A DNA stretch of 64,000 nt, taken from NCBI GenBank assembly GCA_018432315.1, contig JAHDLB010000027.1:124001-188000 (forward strand), in the 5' to 3' direction. This DNA comes from Anaerolineae bacterium. GTDB taxonomy: Bacteria > Chloroflexota > Anaerolineae > Aggregatilineales > Aggregatilineaceae. Positions 7,899 to 15,829 of this stretch are shown here, in pieces; the stretch's first letter is position 1, and each line of letters starts with the position of its first letter. Under the pieces are notes generated by a model that was given only the letters and a program-made list of their open reading frames with translations, was not told the DNA's origin and searched no databases. Both the position numbers and the translations under genes were made by a program.

Positions 7899-8324
7899 AT
7901 GGGTACGGTAACCTGGTTACAAAAGCTGCAATTCGTCGCCACGGACAGCAGCAAACACTCGGTTGTGGTATCGTCACAGGATGAAGCCAACGGCGTGGGC
8001 ATGAAGCCCAGCGAATTACTGCTGCTCTCGCTGGCGTCCTGCACGGCGTATGACGTGGCGAACATCCTCCAGAAGAAGCGCAAGCGGCTGACCGAGCTGC
8101 GCGTCGACGTACAAGGCGAGCAGCAAAGCGAAGCGCCGTGGGCATTCCGCAAAATTCACCTGCATTACGTGGTGGACGGCGATGGCATCTCCGAGCGCGA
8201 CGTTGCCAAGGCGATTCACCTGTCGCACGAGAAATACTGCTCGGTGTCGGCTACGCTGCGCCCGGTTGTGGAGCTTACGCACGATTACGAGATCGTCAGT
8301 GATTCGGATGGCGGGGCAGGGTAA
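7899..8324 (+). CDS. OsmC family peroxiredoxin-like protein
   Basis: 141 aa from ATG 7899. The AAAGGA at 7888-7893 suits this start better than the earlier in-frame ATGs, and MGTVTWLQKLQFVATD is the usual family N-terminus. The two conserved thiols are Cys48 (LASCTAYDV) and Cys114 (EKYCSVSATL). These reduce organic hydroperoxides in Ohr/OsmC enzymes. The sequence is closer to the YhfA/OsmC-like branch than to Ohr. A small membrane-protein gene follows 46 bp downstream and may be co-transcribed. Confidence 0.92.
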   Translation: MGTVTWLQKLQFVATDSSKHSVVVSSQDEANGVGMKPSELLLLSLASCTAYDVANILQKKRKRLTELRVDVQGEQQSEAPWAFRKIHLHYVVDGDGISERDVAKAIHLSHEKYCSVSATLRPVVELTHDYEIVSDSDGGAG

Positions 8325-8370
8325 ACCGGCGTGAGCACGACCGCCCGGTGTCCAGTAAAGGATAGGGCTC

Positions 8371-8610
8371 GTGGATTTCCTCGAAGGCTTGTTTGGTCGT
8401 GATCGGGGCCGCGACAACGTCAGCGGTTTCATCCGGTCGTTTTCCCGGTGGATAATCGGGTGTGGCTGCTTGCTGGTGCTGGTGATCGTGGGCGCGATCG
8501 CGGCGTTGGTGGGCGGCATCATCAGCTTCGGCGAATCGGCGGTGACGGTGATCATCGTGGTCGTGATGATCATTGTTGCGATCGCGTCGCTGATCCGCAG
8601 CAACCTGTAA
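8371..8610 (+). CDS. Small two-helix membrane protein
   Basis: 79 aa, GTG start after AAAGGATAGG. Two adjacent hydrophobic segments (about 27-50 and 55-75) follow a charged N-terminus (FGRDRGRDN). No family is recognised. It is in the same direction as the osmC-like gene. Confidence 0.6.
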   Translation: MDFLEGLFGRDRGRDNVSGFIRSFSRWIIGCGCLLVLVIVGAIAALVGGIISFGESAVTVIIVVVMIIVAIASLIRSNL

Positions 8611-8630
8611 GCCGCCGGGCCGGGCGCCGG

Positions 8631-8864
8631 TCAGGTATCGCGCTCGCCGCCGCGCGGCAGGGTGGTGGCCTCCAGCATATCCAGGATCGCCTGCCCGGTG
8701 ATGAAGACGCGGCGCAGCCCTGGCGGCTGGCTGGCCCGGAGCTGGCCCGACGCCAGCAGCCGCTTGACGGTGCTCAGGCTCACGTCGAGGACCTCGGCGA
8801 CTTCGGCCCGCGAGTAGACGCGAGTCGGGTGAATCGGCGGGCGCTCGGTGTGGTGCGGAGCCAT
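8631..8864 (-). CDS. Small excisionase-type helix-turn-helix protein
   Basis: 77 aa. Residues about 17-65 form a MerR/excisionase winged helix (YSRAEVAEVLDVSLSTVKRLLASGQL, wing with LRRVFITG). It has no other domain. It is the last gene of the envelope operon, 19 bp after the LysM-M23 gene. The HTH is like that of small DNA-binding proteins annotated as excisionase family, but there is no integrase or attachment site here, so a regulatory role is more likely than excision. Confidence 0.75.
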   Translation of the reverse strand: MAPHHTERPPIHPTRVYSRAEVAEVLDVSLSTVKRLLASGQLRASQPPGLRRVFITGQAILDMLEATTLPRGGERDT

Positions 8865-8883
8865 CGCTGGTCGGCGCTCCGGG

Positions 8884-10305
8884 CTAGGGGAACGCCTGCT
8901 GGACCCACTGCATCGGGTTGACCTGGGTGCCGCCCACCCACATCTCCCAGTGCAGGTGCGGGCCGGTCGAGCGGCCCGTCGAGCCGATCGTGCCGATTTT
9001 CTGCCCCGCGCGGACGACTTCCCCCACCGAAACCAGGATCTCCGTCTGGTGCCAGTAGCCGGTATAGACTCCCCAGCCGTGATCGATCACGGTCGCGTTG
9101 CCCCGCACGGGCACGTGCTCGGCCAGCACGACGACGCCCGCCGCCGGTGCGAGGACGGGCGAGCCCGGCCCGCCGCCGAAATCCGTCCCGCTGTGAAACG
9201 TGTTCAGGCTGCCGCCGTTGTAATCGCGGCGCGTGCCGAACTGGGACGTGATGGCCCCGGTCGAGGGGAGGCCCATCAGGCCGTCGAAATAGCGTTGGTC
9301 TGTGAAGCCGCTCATCACGGTGGCGATGCGCTGCCATTCCGGCTCGGTCACGTCGTTTTGCAGCAGGTTCAACTGTCCAGCGTCGAGCGAAATGGTCTCG
9401 CTGCCATACCCGCCGCTGTCCACGCGGACGCGCAGCGCCAGCGCGGTTTGTGCGCCATCGGGCGTGGTCACGACGAGGTTGAGCGGGTAGATGCCCGGCT
9501 CGGTGAACGGGTGAATGCCGAACAGCGCGTCGTGCTGGTTGGCGTCGTGCGTCGCGACCTGGATCGGGTAGCCCATGAAGTCGCCGGTGAGAGTGGCTGG
9601 GCCGGCTGTCGTAACGTGGATGCCGGTGGTCTGGCCCTGGATGGCCGGGGTCGGCTTGACCACTACCGCGCTGAAGGGCAGCGGCAGGTCGACCAGCGCG
9701 CCGGGATCGCTTTCGCCGGGAATCCACAGGCGCTGGCCGGTGAAGACCGGCGTAGGGAAGGCCAGGTCGTTGGCGCGCAGCAGATCAACCAGCGGCACAC
9801 CCGCTGCCAGCGCGATCCGGGCGAGGTTTTCCCCGGCGGCCACGCGGTGAATCTGGCGCGCGGCAGCCGGCGCGCTGCCATCCGCGCCCTGGCTGATCGT
9901 CAGTTCCTGGCCGACGTACAGCCGGGCCGGGTTGGTCAGGCGGTTGGCTTCCGCCAGGCTGCTGGCAGTCGTGTGGTAGGTGCGGACGAGCGTCTCCAGC
10001 GAATCGCCGGGCCGGACGACGTGCGTCACCACGGCGCCCGGCGTGTCGGCGCGGGCGTTGGGGATCAGCAGGCGCTGGCCGACGGCGATGTAGCGCGGGT
10101 AGGTGATGCCGTTGGCCTCGCTGATGGCCTCGACCGTGGTGCCGTATTTCATCGCGATGCGGAAGAGATTCTCGTCGCGCTGCACGACGTGAATCGTCGT
10201 CGAGCCGACCGGGGCGGCGGTGCTGCCGTCCTGGGCGGTGGCGACCGGGCCGCGCGGCAGAACGAGCGCGACGACGATCAACCCGATGCCAAGTGTCCGT
10301 CTCAT
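8884..10305 (-). CDS. Secreted LysM / M23 peptidoglycan endopeptidase
   Basis: 473 aa. Signal peptide at 1-24 (ends VATAQ). Three LysM peptidoglycan-binding modules lie at about 38-83, 94-138 and 152-197. A beta-rich linker of about 130 residues follows, then a LytM/M23 metallopeptidase at about 345-460 with zinc ligands His371 and Asp375 (HSGTDF) and the HLHW motif (His450, His452). It probably cleaves peptide bridges in the cell wall or, if inactive, activates amidases, but the catalytic residues are intact. It starts 3 bp after the HEAT-protein stop, so the two are tightly coupled. Confidence 0.93.
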   Translation of the reverse strand: MRRTLGIGLIVVALVLPRGPVATAQDGSTAAPVGSTTIHVVQRDENLFRIAMKYGTTVEAISEANGITYPRYIAVGQRLLIPNARADTPGAVVTHVVRPGDSLETLVRTYHTTASSLAEANRLTNPARLYVGQELTISQGADGSAPAAARQIHRVAAGENLARIALAAGVPLVDLLRANDLAFPTPVFTGQRLWIPGESDPGALVDLPLPFSAVVVKPTPAIQGQTTGIHVTTAGPATLTGDFMGYPIQVATHDANQHDALFGIHPFTEPGIYPLNLVVTTPDGAQTALALRVRVDSGGYGSETISLDAGQLNLLQNDVTEPEWQRIATVMSGFTDQRYFDGLMGLPSTGAITSQFGTRRDYNGGSLNTFHSGTDFGGGPGSPVLAPAAGVVVLAEHVPVRGNATVIDHGWGVYTGYWHQTEILVSVGEVVRAGQKIGTIGSTGRSTGPHLHWEMWVGGTQVNPMQWVQQAFP

Positions 10306-10308
10306 GGC

Positions 10309-11661
10309 CTAGGGACGCCTCCGGATGGTGTCGACCAACTGCTGGGCCTCGCGGAGCTTGATGACGGCGTTTTCGCCCAGCGCGATGCCCTGCGCGGCGG
10401 TCTGATCCAGCGTCTGGGCAGCGCACGATGGCTCGAACAGCGCGCGGGCCTGGTAGGCGAGATCGATGCCGTCGATCACCAGCCGGACGGCCTCTTCGAG
10501 CTGCGGATCGGCCACGCCGGGGCGCTGAATTTCCGCCTGCTGCGCCTCAGTGAGCGCGAACGGGGCGGGCCATTCGTCGAAGGTGCAGAAGCTGGCCGAG
10601 GGTTGCTGGCCTTCGCGCGCCTGCTGCCAGCGGTTGATCATGCCGGTTTCGTAAGGATTTTGCAGGTCGCCCAACACCAGGAACTGTTCGTCCAGCGCGC
10701 GGATGATCGCGCGGTAGTCCAGGTTGGGGAACGGCAGCGTCGCGGTGGGTGAGGGCGTCTCGGTTGGCGTGATGGTCGGTGTGGGCGTGGCTGTCGGCGC
10801 GCCGGTGAGCGTTGGCTCCGGCGTCTCGCTCGGCGGTGACGTCGGCGTGCCGGGCTGGGGCGTCTGCGAGGCGGTGGGCACCGGCGTCACGGTGGGACCC
10901 ATTGTCGGCGCGGGGTTGGTGATGGCCTTCTGCAGCAGTCCCTCGATCTCGTCCAGCTCGCCCGCCACCTGGTCCAACCGGCTCGACGCCTCCAGAATCG
11001 ACTGCATCTCGGGCGTGTTTGTCTCACAGATCCGGCCCCAGCGCAGTTGGGCGATCTGGAGCGCGGGCAGCACGCCGTCGAGTTTGCTGCCGATCAGCGC
11101 GAGGTCGCGGTAGGTCTGCTGATCGATGGGCGCCAGCGCGGCGGGCTCGGGCACCGCCTGGGACGTGTCGCACGCGATCTCGCCGGTCGCGTTGTAATGG
11201 TCGACCTCACCGCGCAGGCCGGACGCGATCCCCTCGATCTCCTGGAATTTGTCCTGCAGCCGGGTGACGAGCACGTCCCGGTCGAGGGGGTCGGTCTGCG
11301 CGACGGGGACGGGGTCCGGGTCTTCGTCGTCTTCGAGCGCGCCAATCACCAGCGTCACACCGTGCAGGACCACCGACACGGCGAGCAGAATCGCCAGCCC
11401 GGCGGCGATGCGGGTCAGCAGCGCCTCGCCGACCGGCAGGCGGCGCCCCGGCTGGCCGGTTTGCATCGCTTTGTACGCGGCCAGGGCGACATGCGCGGCC
11501 TGGCGCACGCGCTCGTCATCTTCTTGCAGGTAGGCGGTTCGTAGAAACGGGATCGCCTTCGGATCGCCCAGGCGGGCCAACTGCTGGCACGCTCGCCGGC
11601 GCGCCTTCGGATCGGGATCCTTCAACTGCTCGACCAGCGCGTCCCATTGTGGCTTGCTCAT
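10309..11661 (-). CDS. HEAT-repeat membrane protein with Thr-Pro-rich region
   Basis: 450 aa. Residues about 5-70 contain HEAT-like helical repeats (DPKARRRACQQLARLGDPKAIPFL). One transmembrane helix lies near 84-112. An exported region follows with a long Thr-Pro-Ser-rich stretch (about 245-315) and a helical C-terminal part. The HEAT end should be cytosolic and the remainder outside. No enzymatic motif is seen. It lies between the SH3b lipoprotein and the LysM-M23 peptidase in one operon, so a role in envelope organisation is possible. Confidence 0.7.
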   Translation of the reverse strand: MSKPQWDALVEQLKDPDPKARRRACQQLARLGDPKAIPFLRTAYLQEDDERVRQAAHVALAAYKAMQTGQPGRRLPVGEALLTRIAAGLAILLAVSVVLHGVTLVIGALEDDEDPDPVPVAQTDPLDRDVLVTRLQDKFQEIEGIASGLRGEVDHYNATGEIACDTSQAVPEPAALAPIDQQTYRDLALIGSKLDGVLPALQIAQLRWGRICETNTPEMQSILEASSRLDQVAGELDEIEGLLQKAITNPAPTMGPTVTPVPTASQTPQPGTPTSPPSETPEPTLTGAPTATPTPTITPTETPSPTATLPFPNLDYRAIIRALDEQFLVLGDLQNPYETGMINRWQQAREGQQPSASFCTFDEWPAPFALTEAQQAEIQRPGVADPQLEEAVRLVIDGIDLAYQARALFEPSCAAQTLDQTAAQGIALGENAVIKLREAQQLVDTIRRRP

Positions 11662-11702
11662 CCAATCCCCTCAAGCGTGGCTCGTCATCCAGTCACCCAC
11701 CT

Positions 11703-11731
11703 ATGATACGCCAAGTCGGTGCGCTTCGAAA
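11703..11731 (-). promoter_or_regulatory. Possible internal promoter before the HEAT-protein gene
   Basis: Minus strand TTTCGA (11731-11726), 17 bp, TATCAT (11708-11703), about 42 bp before the ATG at 11661. It lies in the 86-bp gap after the SH3b lipoprotein gene. Confidence 0.4.
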
Positions 11732-11747
11732 GCGTGGGTGCAGGCGC

Positions 11748-12725
11748 TCACGGCTCGGTTACGGTGAAGGTGCAGTCGCCCTGATCGATCTCGTTGGGGG
11801 TGCCGGGGCCGAACTGCTCGTAGCCGTCGGTGATGGCTTCGTCCCAGGTCACCTGGAAATCGACGTTGTGCTCGCCCGCGTCGAGCTTGCCGACCGGGTA
11901 ATACCAGTAGGTGATCCACACGCCTTGTTCCAACCGCATGTCGGTGGCGTATTGTTCCCAGTCATCAAGCAGCTCGCCGTCCAGGCGCACCTCGTAGGTG
12001 CTGTTTTCGAGATGCTGGTCCATCAAGTCCTGGCGGGCGACGTACCAGCTCCACTCGATGTACACGTTGTCATTCGTGGTCGGGCTGGCGGGGCGGACGT
12101 TCTTCTGGCGACAGTAGGCCAGGATCTCGACGCGGTTCGGTTCCGTGGTGGGGCCCGGCGTGCGCGTGACGGCGGGGTCTTCGGTTTCGGCAGGGCTGGC
12201 CTCGCCCGCGCCGGCGATCCGTTGGTCGTAGTCGGTTTCGAGCAGGCTCCCGCTCACCCACAGCCGCTGTGGGTTGCCGTCCTCGTCGTCGAACGCCACT
12301 TTGTACCACGTGACGCCGCGATCGTCGGTGACGCTGCCGATCACGCCCAGGCGCGTGCCCGGCGACAGGCTGAGCACCACGGGGTTGTTGAAGCCCGGTC
12401 CCGACCGCAGATTCACGTTCTCGGTGGAGCGGATGACGCCCTCGACGGTGGGCGTGGGCGACGGCGTCGGGGTCAGCGTGGCCGTCGGCGGCAGAGTCGT
12501 GTCGGTGGGCAGCGGCGTGTCGGAGGGGGTCAGCGTCATGCTGGGAATGGGCGTGGCCGTGAAGCGCGGCGTGAAACTCACGATGGGCTTGACCGTGCGC
12601 GTGGGCACGCTCATCACTTCGGCATCCGGGGATTCGCCTGACGAATCGTTGGCCGGGACTTCATCACAGGCGGCCATCAAAATGGTCAGGCCCACCAATA
12701 ACCCACACACGAACCACTTACGCAT
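11748..12725 (-). CDS. SH3b-domain lipoprotein
   Basis: 325 aa. Lipoprotein signal MRKWFVCGLLVGLTILMAAC, with the lipidated Cys at 20. A Thr-Pro-rich spacer lies at about 45-95. A bacterial SH3 domain follows at about 98-165 (STENVNLRSGPGFNNPVVLSL, ending LWVSGSLL), then a C-terminal domain of about 150 residues that is not recognised. SH3b domains usually bind cell-wall peptides. It heads the operon that continues with the HEAT protein and the LysM-M23 peptidase. AGGTAGGG precedes the ATG. Confidence 0.85.
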   Translation of the reverse strand: MRKWFVCGLLVGLTILMAACDEVPANDSSGESPDAEVMSVPTRTVKPIVSFTPRFTATPIPSMTLTPSDTPLPTDTTLPPTATLTPTPSPTPTVEGVIRSTENVNLRSGPGFNNPVVLSLSPGTRLGVIGSVTDDRGVTWYKVAFDDEDGNPQRLWVSGSLLETDYDQRIAGAGEASPAETEDPAVTRTPGPTTEPNRVEILAYCRQKNVRPASPTTNDNVYIEWSWYVARQDLMDQHLENSTYEVRLDGELLDDWEQYATDMRLEQGVWITYWYYPVGKLDAGEHNVDFQVTWDEAITDGYEQFGPGTPNEIDQGDCTFTVTEP

Positions 12726-12937
12726 ACGACCCTACCTCTCCAGGCACATCCCGTTGGCTCACCGGGTGCGTTCAGCTTAACAATAATCGTGTTCCAGCAC
12801 AACCTCGCGCCAGCTATGCAACCAACAACCCGCCGCGCCTGTGCGGGCTGGGCCGGTCCGCCGGCATGGCTCACCTCGCTATCGTGGGAATCCTTTTTTG
12901 TCGGATCGGTCCGCCAGGTGTTATGCTCATGATGGTC

Positions 12938-12967
12938 ATTATAGTATGGTTGCGGGCTTCGTGTCCG
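12938..12967 (-). promoter_or_regulatory. Promoter candidate for the SH3b-HEAT-LysM operon
   Basis: Minus strand CGGACA (12967-12962), 18 bp, consensus TATAAT (12943-12938). If used, the leader would be about 205 nt. Confidence 0.45.
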
Positions 12968-13043
12968 GCACCATGCCATAGCGTGTAATGTTTTACCCTT
13001 GCCCTGTTCTGCGATCAAATTTCCAGCGGGTTAGGCGCGTATC

Positions 13044-13071
13044 TTGTTAGGGGAATTGGTGTTGTTATCAA
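13044..13071 (+). promoter_or_regulatory. Promoter candidate for plsY
   Basis: TTGTTA (13044-13049), 16 bp, TATCAA (13066-13071), about 25 bp before the Shine-Dalgarno site. Confidence 0.4.
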
Positions 13072-13102
13072 TGCGACGTGTGGAACAGGAAGGGACCCCG
13101 CA

Positions 13103-13732
13103 ATGCAGTTATCATCGGTGATTCTCATCATCGCCATCGGTTATATCATCGGCTCATTCCCGACTGCCTACCTGGTCGCGCGGGCGCGCGGTGTGGACAT
13201 CTTCAAGGTCGGCAGCGGCAACATGGGCGCGACGAATGTGATTCGCGCATGCGGCCTTCGCTACGGGCTGATCGTGTGGGCCTGGGATGTTTTCAAGGGC
13301 ATCCTGGCGATTCTGATCGCGCGCTGGCTCGTCCCCGACAGCCAGACGGCGGCGAGCGTGCTCGCGGCGGTGGCGGCGGTGGCCGGGCACAACTGGTCTT
13401 TCCTGGCGACGGTGCTCACGGGCAGCATTCGCGGCGGCAAGGGCGCGGCGACGGCCATGGGCACGTTCGTGCTGCTGGCGCCTACCGTGCTGGTCGCCGT
13501 CATCCTGGCGCTGGGCGCGGCGATCGTGCTGCTGACGCGCTACGTCTCGCTGGGCGTGCTGATCGGCACGGCGGCGGCGGGCGCTGCGATCGCGCTGCTC
13601 GTCGGGCTGGGCCAGATGGACCCGATGTACAGCGTGTACCTGCTGGTGTGTTACATGATTTTCTGGCGCCACCGCAACAACATTTACAGCCTGTTGGCGG
13701 GCAAGGAACGGCGCCTGGGCGAGCGCGCCTGA
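13103..13732 (+). CDS. plsY: Acyl-phosphate:glycerol-3-phosphate acyltransferase PlsY
   Basis: 209 aa integral membrane enzyme. It transfers an acyl group from acyl-phosphate to glycerol-3-phosphate, the first step of phospholipid synthesis. The family signatures are present: GSGNMGATN near 34-42, the conserved GHN in the next segment, and [10 protein letters not shown]. About six hydrophobic segments are visible. The ATG at 13103 follows AGGAAGGG. An overlapping longer open frame is a shadow. PlsX is not in the window. Confidence 0.95.
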   Translation: MQLSSVILIIAIGYIIGSFPTAYLVARARGVDIFKVGSGNMGATNVIRACGLRYGLIVWAWDVFKGILAILIARWLVPDSQTAASVLAAVAAVAGHNWSFLATVLTGSIRGGKGAATAMGTFVLLAPTVLVAVILALGAAIVLLTRYVSLGVLIGTAAAGAAIALLVGLGQMDPMYSVYLLVCYMIFWRHRNNIYSLLAGKERRLGERA

Positions 13733-13761
13733 ACGCGTTCGCTCTCCATCCTGGAATCAAC

Positions 13762-13794
13762 AGCGCCCGGTGAACACTGACGTCGCCGGGCGCT
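13762..13794. terminator. Hairpin between convergent plsY and the loader gene
   Basis: AGCGCCCGG (13762-13770) pairs with CCGGGCGCT (13786-13794). Neither side has a long T tract, so termination may be partial. Confidence 0.5.
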
Positions 13795-13813
13795 TGACGT
13801 GTTCGCGGGGCGC

Positions 13814-15202
13814 TTAGCGCGGACGCGCGGGACGCCGCCCCGGGGGTTTGCCGCCCTGGTAGTCCGGCACGATCATGGCGAAGACCAGGCACCGGCGCCC
13901 GTCCGACAGGCGGCTGCGGATCAGCGGGTCCATCTCTTCGAGCGCCTGAGTCGTGGTGAAGAACGTCGGGAGGTTTGCCAGATAGCGATAGTCCACGATC
14001 TGGCGGATCTTCTCCAGCGCCCACGGCGTGGCGTTCGTCAGGTCGAGCTGGTCGATGATCAGCAGGGGCGCGGTCCGGATCTCGTGAAAACGCCGGTCGA
14101 AGGTGGTGCCCGACGATTGGTTGTACGCCGCGCGCAGATAGTCCAGCAGGTCGGGCGTCGTCACGAAGACCACGGCCTCCCCCATCCGTTTCCGGTAATT
14201 GGCGATGGCCGCCGCCAGGTGGGTTTTGCCGCAGCCGTGCTCGCCTATCAGCACGATCCAGTTGTGCGGCGATTCGGCGTATTTCTGCGCCATTTCGAGC
14301 GCCTGCCGCAGGTTGCGCCGTTCCTGGTCCGGCAGGATGTGCTCGCGCAGGTCGAACGTCTCGAACAACATTTCCCCGTAGATTTCCAGGTTCGTCAGCA
14401 CGCTCGGCTCTTTGGGGGCGTCCGCCCGCCGGAAGTCCGGCACGGACATCGACACGCTGTACGTCAGCGTCTTGTCGACCAGGCGGCTGCGGATGCGCGG
14501 ATCGATCCGGTTGAGGTCGCTGTTGGTGGTGATCACGGTGGGCAGCCGGTGCAAATAACGATGGTTGAGAAGCTGGTACAGCTTTTCCTGCGCCCAGGGC
14601 GTGGCGCTCTCGGTGCCCAGGTCGTCCAGAATGAGCAGTGGTATCGTCCGGATGCGTTCGAACAGCTCGTCGTACTCGACCGGGGCTTCGGGGCTGAAGG
14701 TCGCCCGCAGGTGGTCGAGCAGGTCCGGCGCGGTCATGAACAGGACCGGGTCGCCGAGGTCCAGCCGGTAGTTGGCGATCGCGATCGCCAGGTGCGTCTT
14801 GCCGGACCCGTAGGTCCCCTGAAGGAACAGCCAGCCCTGCGGATCTTCGGCGAATGCCACGGCTTGCCCGTAGGCCGAATGGAGACTGCTCAGCTCCCGT
14901 TCGTCGAGGTGGGGCCGGTCGACGATGAAGCTGTCGAACGTCTTGTCGGCGACGACGTCCAGGTTGCCCAACGCGCGGAGGCGCACCGCCCGTTGGGCCG
15001 CGAGAATCTCGTGCTGGCAGGCGCACGGGAAGGCCCGGCCAAAGTCCGGATGGTCGATGGGCACGTCGCGCGTGACGAAACCCATGCCCCCGCAGATCGG
15101 GCAGACGTCCCGTTCGCCGCGATCAGTAGTCGATGAGGTCGGAGAGTTCTCCCTGGATATACCGGTAGCGATCCGCTTGAGATGGTTGTTTAGAGAGTCC
15201 AC
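13814..15202 (-). CDS. Tandem DnaC/DnaI-like AAA+ helicase loader
   Basis: 462 aa from the GTG at 15202, which follows GGAAGGAAA at ideal spacing. The ATG at 15346 would overlap the upstream gene by over 220 bp. Residues 34-62 hold a CxxC...CxC zinc motif (Cys34, 37, 60, 62). Two consecutive DnaC-type AAA+ modules follow. Module one has Walker A GTYGSGKT at 129-136 and Walker B LLILDD ending 194. Module two has GEHGCGKT at 320-327, but its Walker B ends Asp384-Gln385 instead of Asp-Asp/Glu. Both have an IRSR arginine motif. Such proteins load DnaB onto DNA. The internal duplication is unusual. It overlaps the dnaD-like gene by 80 bp. Confidence 0.85.
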   Translation of the reverse strand: MDSLNNHLKRIATGISRENSPTSSTTDRGERDVCPICGGMGFVTRDVPIDHPDFGRAFPCACQHEILAAQRAVRLRALGNLDVVADKTFDSFIVDRPHLDERELSSLHSAYGQAVAFAEDPQGWLFLQGTYGSGKTHLAIAIANYRLDLGDPVLFMTAPDLLDHLRATFSPEAPVEYDELFERIRTIPLLILDDLGTESATPWAQEKLYQLLNHRYLHRLPTVITTNSDLNRIDPRIRSRLVDKTLTYSVSMSVPDFRRADAPKEPSVLTNLEIYGEMLFETFDLREHILPDQERRNLRQALEMAQKYAESPHNWIVLIGEHGCGKTHLAAAIANYRKRMGEAVVFVTTPDLLDYLRAAYNQSSGTTFDRRFHEIRTAPLLIIDQLDLTNATPWALEKIRQIVDYRYLANLPTFFTTTQALEEMDPLIRSRLSDGRRCLVFAMIVPDYQGGKPPGRRPARPR

Positions 15203-15827
15203 GATCGTTTCCTTCCGTCTCCCACCGCTTGAGGATGCCCAGCACGTAGCGCCAGTTGCGGGCGTTGCGCTCCACCGCGAGCTGGATTGCCTGGGCAATC
15301 CATTCTGCCGGGTACTCTTTTTCTGCTTCGCGTAGTTGATCGCCAATCATCGGCGTCAGGGGGCCGATGTTCTGCTCGTAGAGCGTGAAAATATTGGGGC
15401 GCTCGACGACCAGGGCCACCGGGCAATCCCGATCGCTCACCTCGAACTGGCCGGCCTCGATGGCGCGCACGGCGTTTCGCCCGCGCACCGTGTTCATGAA
15501 GTACAGGTCTTCCGGCCCGCCGACGCCTTCCACCGTCACGTGGAGCAGGGTGCCGCGCGTGGTGGCGCGCTCGAAAGCGTCCAGCACTTTCTGCGCGGCC
15601 TTTGCCGGGTCGCTGTCGATGCCCTTGAGAAACAGGTCGTCGTTCAGCACCTCGCGGCGCAGCAGGTAACGAAACTCGCCCTCCTGCTGTTGCAGCGCCC
15701 AGAAGCAGTACACCGTCAGCTTGAGCTCGGCCAGATCATCGATCGCCGGGAGCAGCTCGCTGAAAAACAGGTTGGGGACCGTCGTGGTGTGCAGTTTGCC
15801 CGGCGGAAATCCGTTGAAGCCTTGCAT
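15123..15827 (-). CDS. DnaD-domain replication initiation protein
   Basis: 234 aa from ATG 15827, which lies 8 bp after AGGG. A TTG two codons earlier overlaps the dnaB stop. The N-terminal part (to about 125) is winged-helix-like. Residues about 150-215 match the DnaD/DnaB_2 C-terminal domain (NIGPLTPMIGDQLREAEKEYP, then AVERNARNWRYVLGILKRW). In Firmicutes, DnaD recruits the helicase and loader during initiation and restart. Its position between dnaB and the DnaC-like loader supports that role here. Confidence 0.85.
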   Translation of the reverse strand: MQGFNGFPPGKLHTTTVPNLFFSELLPAIDDLAELKLTVYCFWALQQQEGEFRYLLRREVLNDDLFLKGIDSDPAKAAQKVLDAFERATTRGTLLHVTVEGVGGPEDLYFMNTVRGRNAVRAIEAGQFEVSDRDCPVALVVERPNIFTLYEQNIGPLTPMIGDQLREAEKEYPAEWIAQAIQLAVERNARNWRYVLGILKRWETEGNDRGLSKQPSQADRYRYIQGELSDLIDY

Positions 15828-15829
15828 AC

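Larger units (their letters stand above)
12726..13102. other. 377-bp divergent intergenic region, SH3b lipoprotein / plsY
   Basis: No convincing gene. It holds a minus-strand promoter candidate (12938-12967) for the lipoprotein operon and a plus-strand candidate (13044-13071) for plsY. The long minus-strand open frame across it lacks any domain or usable ribosome site. Confidence 0.6.

Noticed and set aside
8631-8864. Excisionase as a sign of an integrated element
   Set aside because: No integrase, attachment repeat or change in composition is seen nearby. The protein is just a small MerR-type HTH.
12686-13018. 110-codon minus-strand frame in the gap before plsY
   Set aside because: No ribosome site, no domain, and it overlaps the SH3b lipoprotein start and both promoter candidates.
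15203-15346. Upstream ATG for the loader gene
   Set aside because: It would overlap the dnaD-like gene by over 220 bp and adds non-homologous sequence. The GTG at 15202 has a strong ribosome site.
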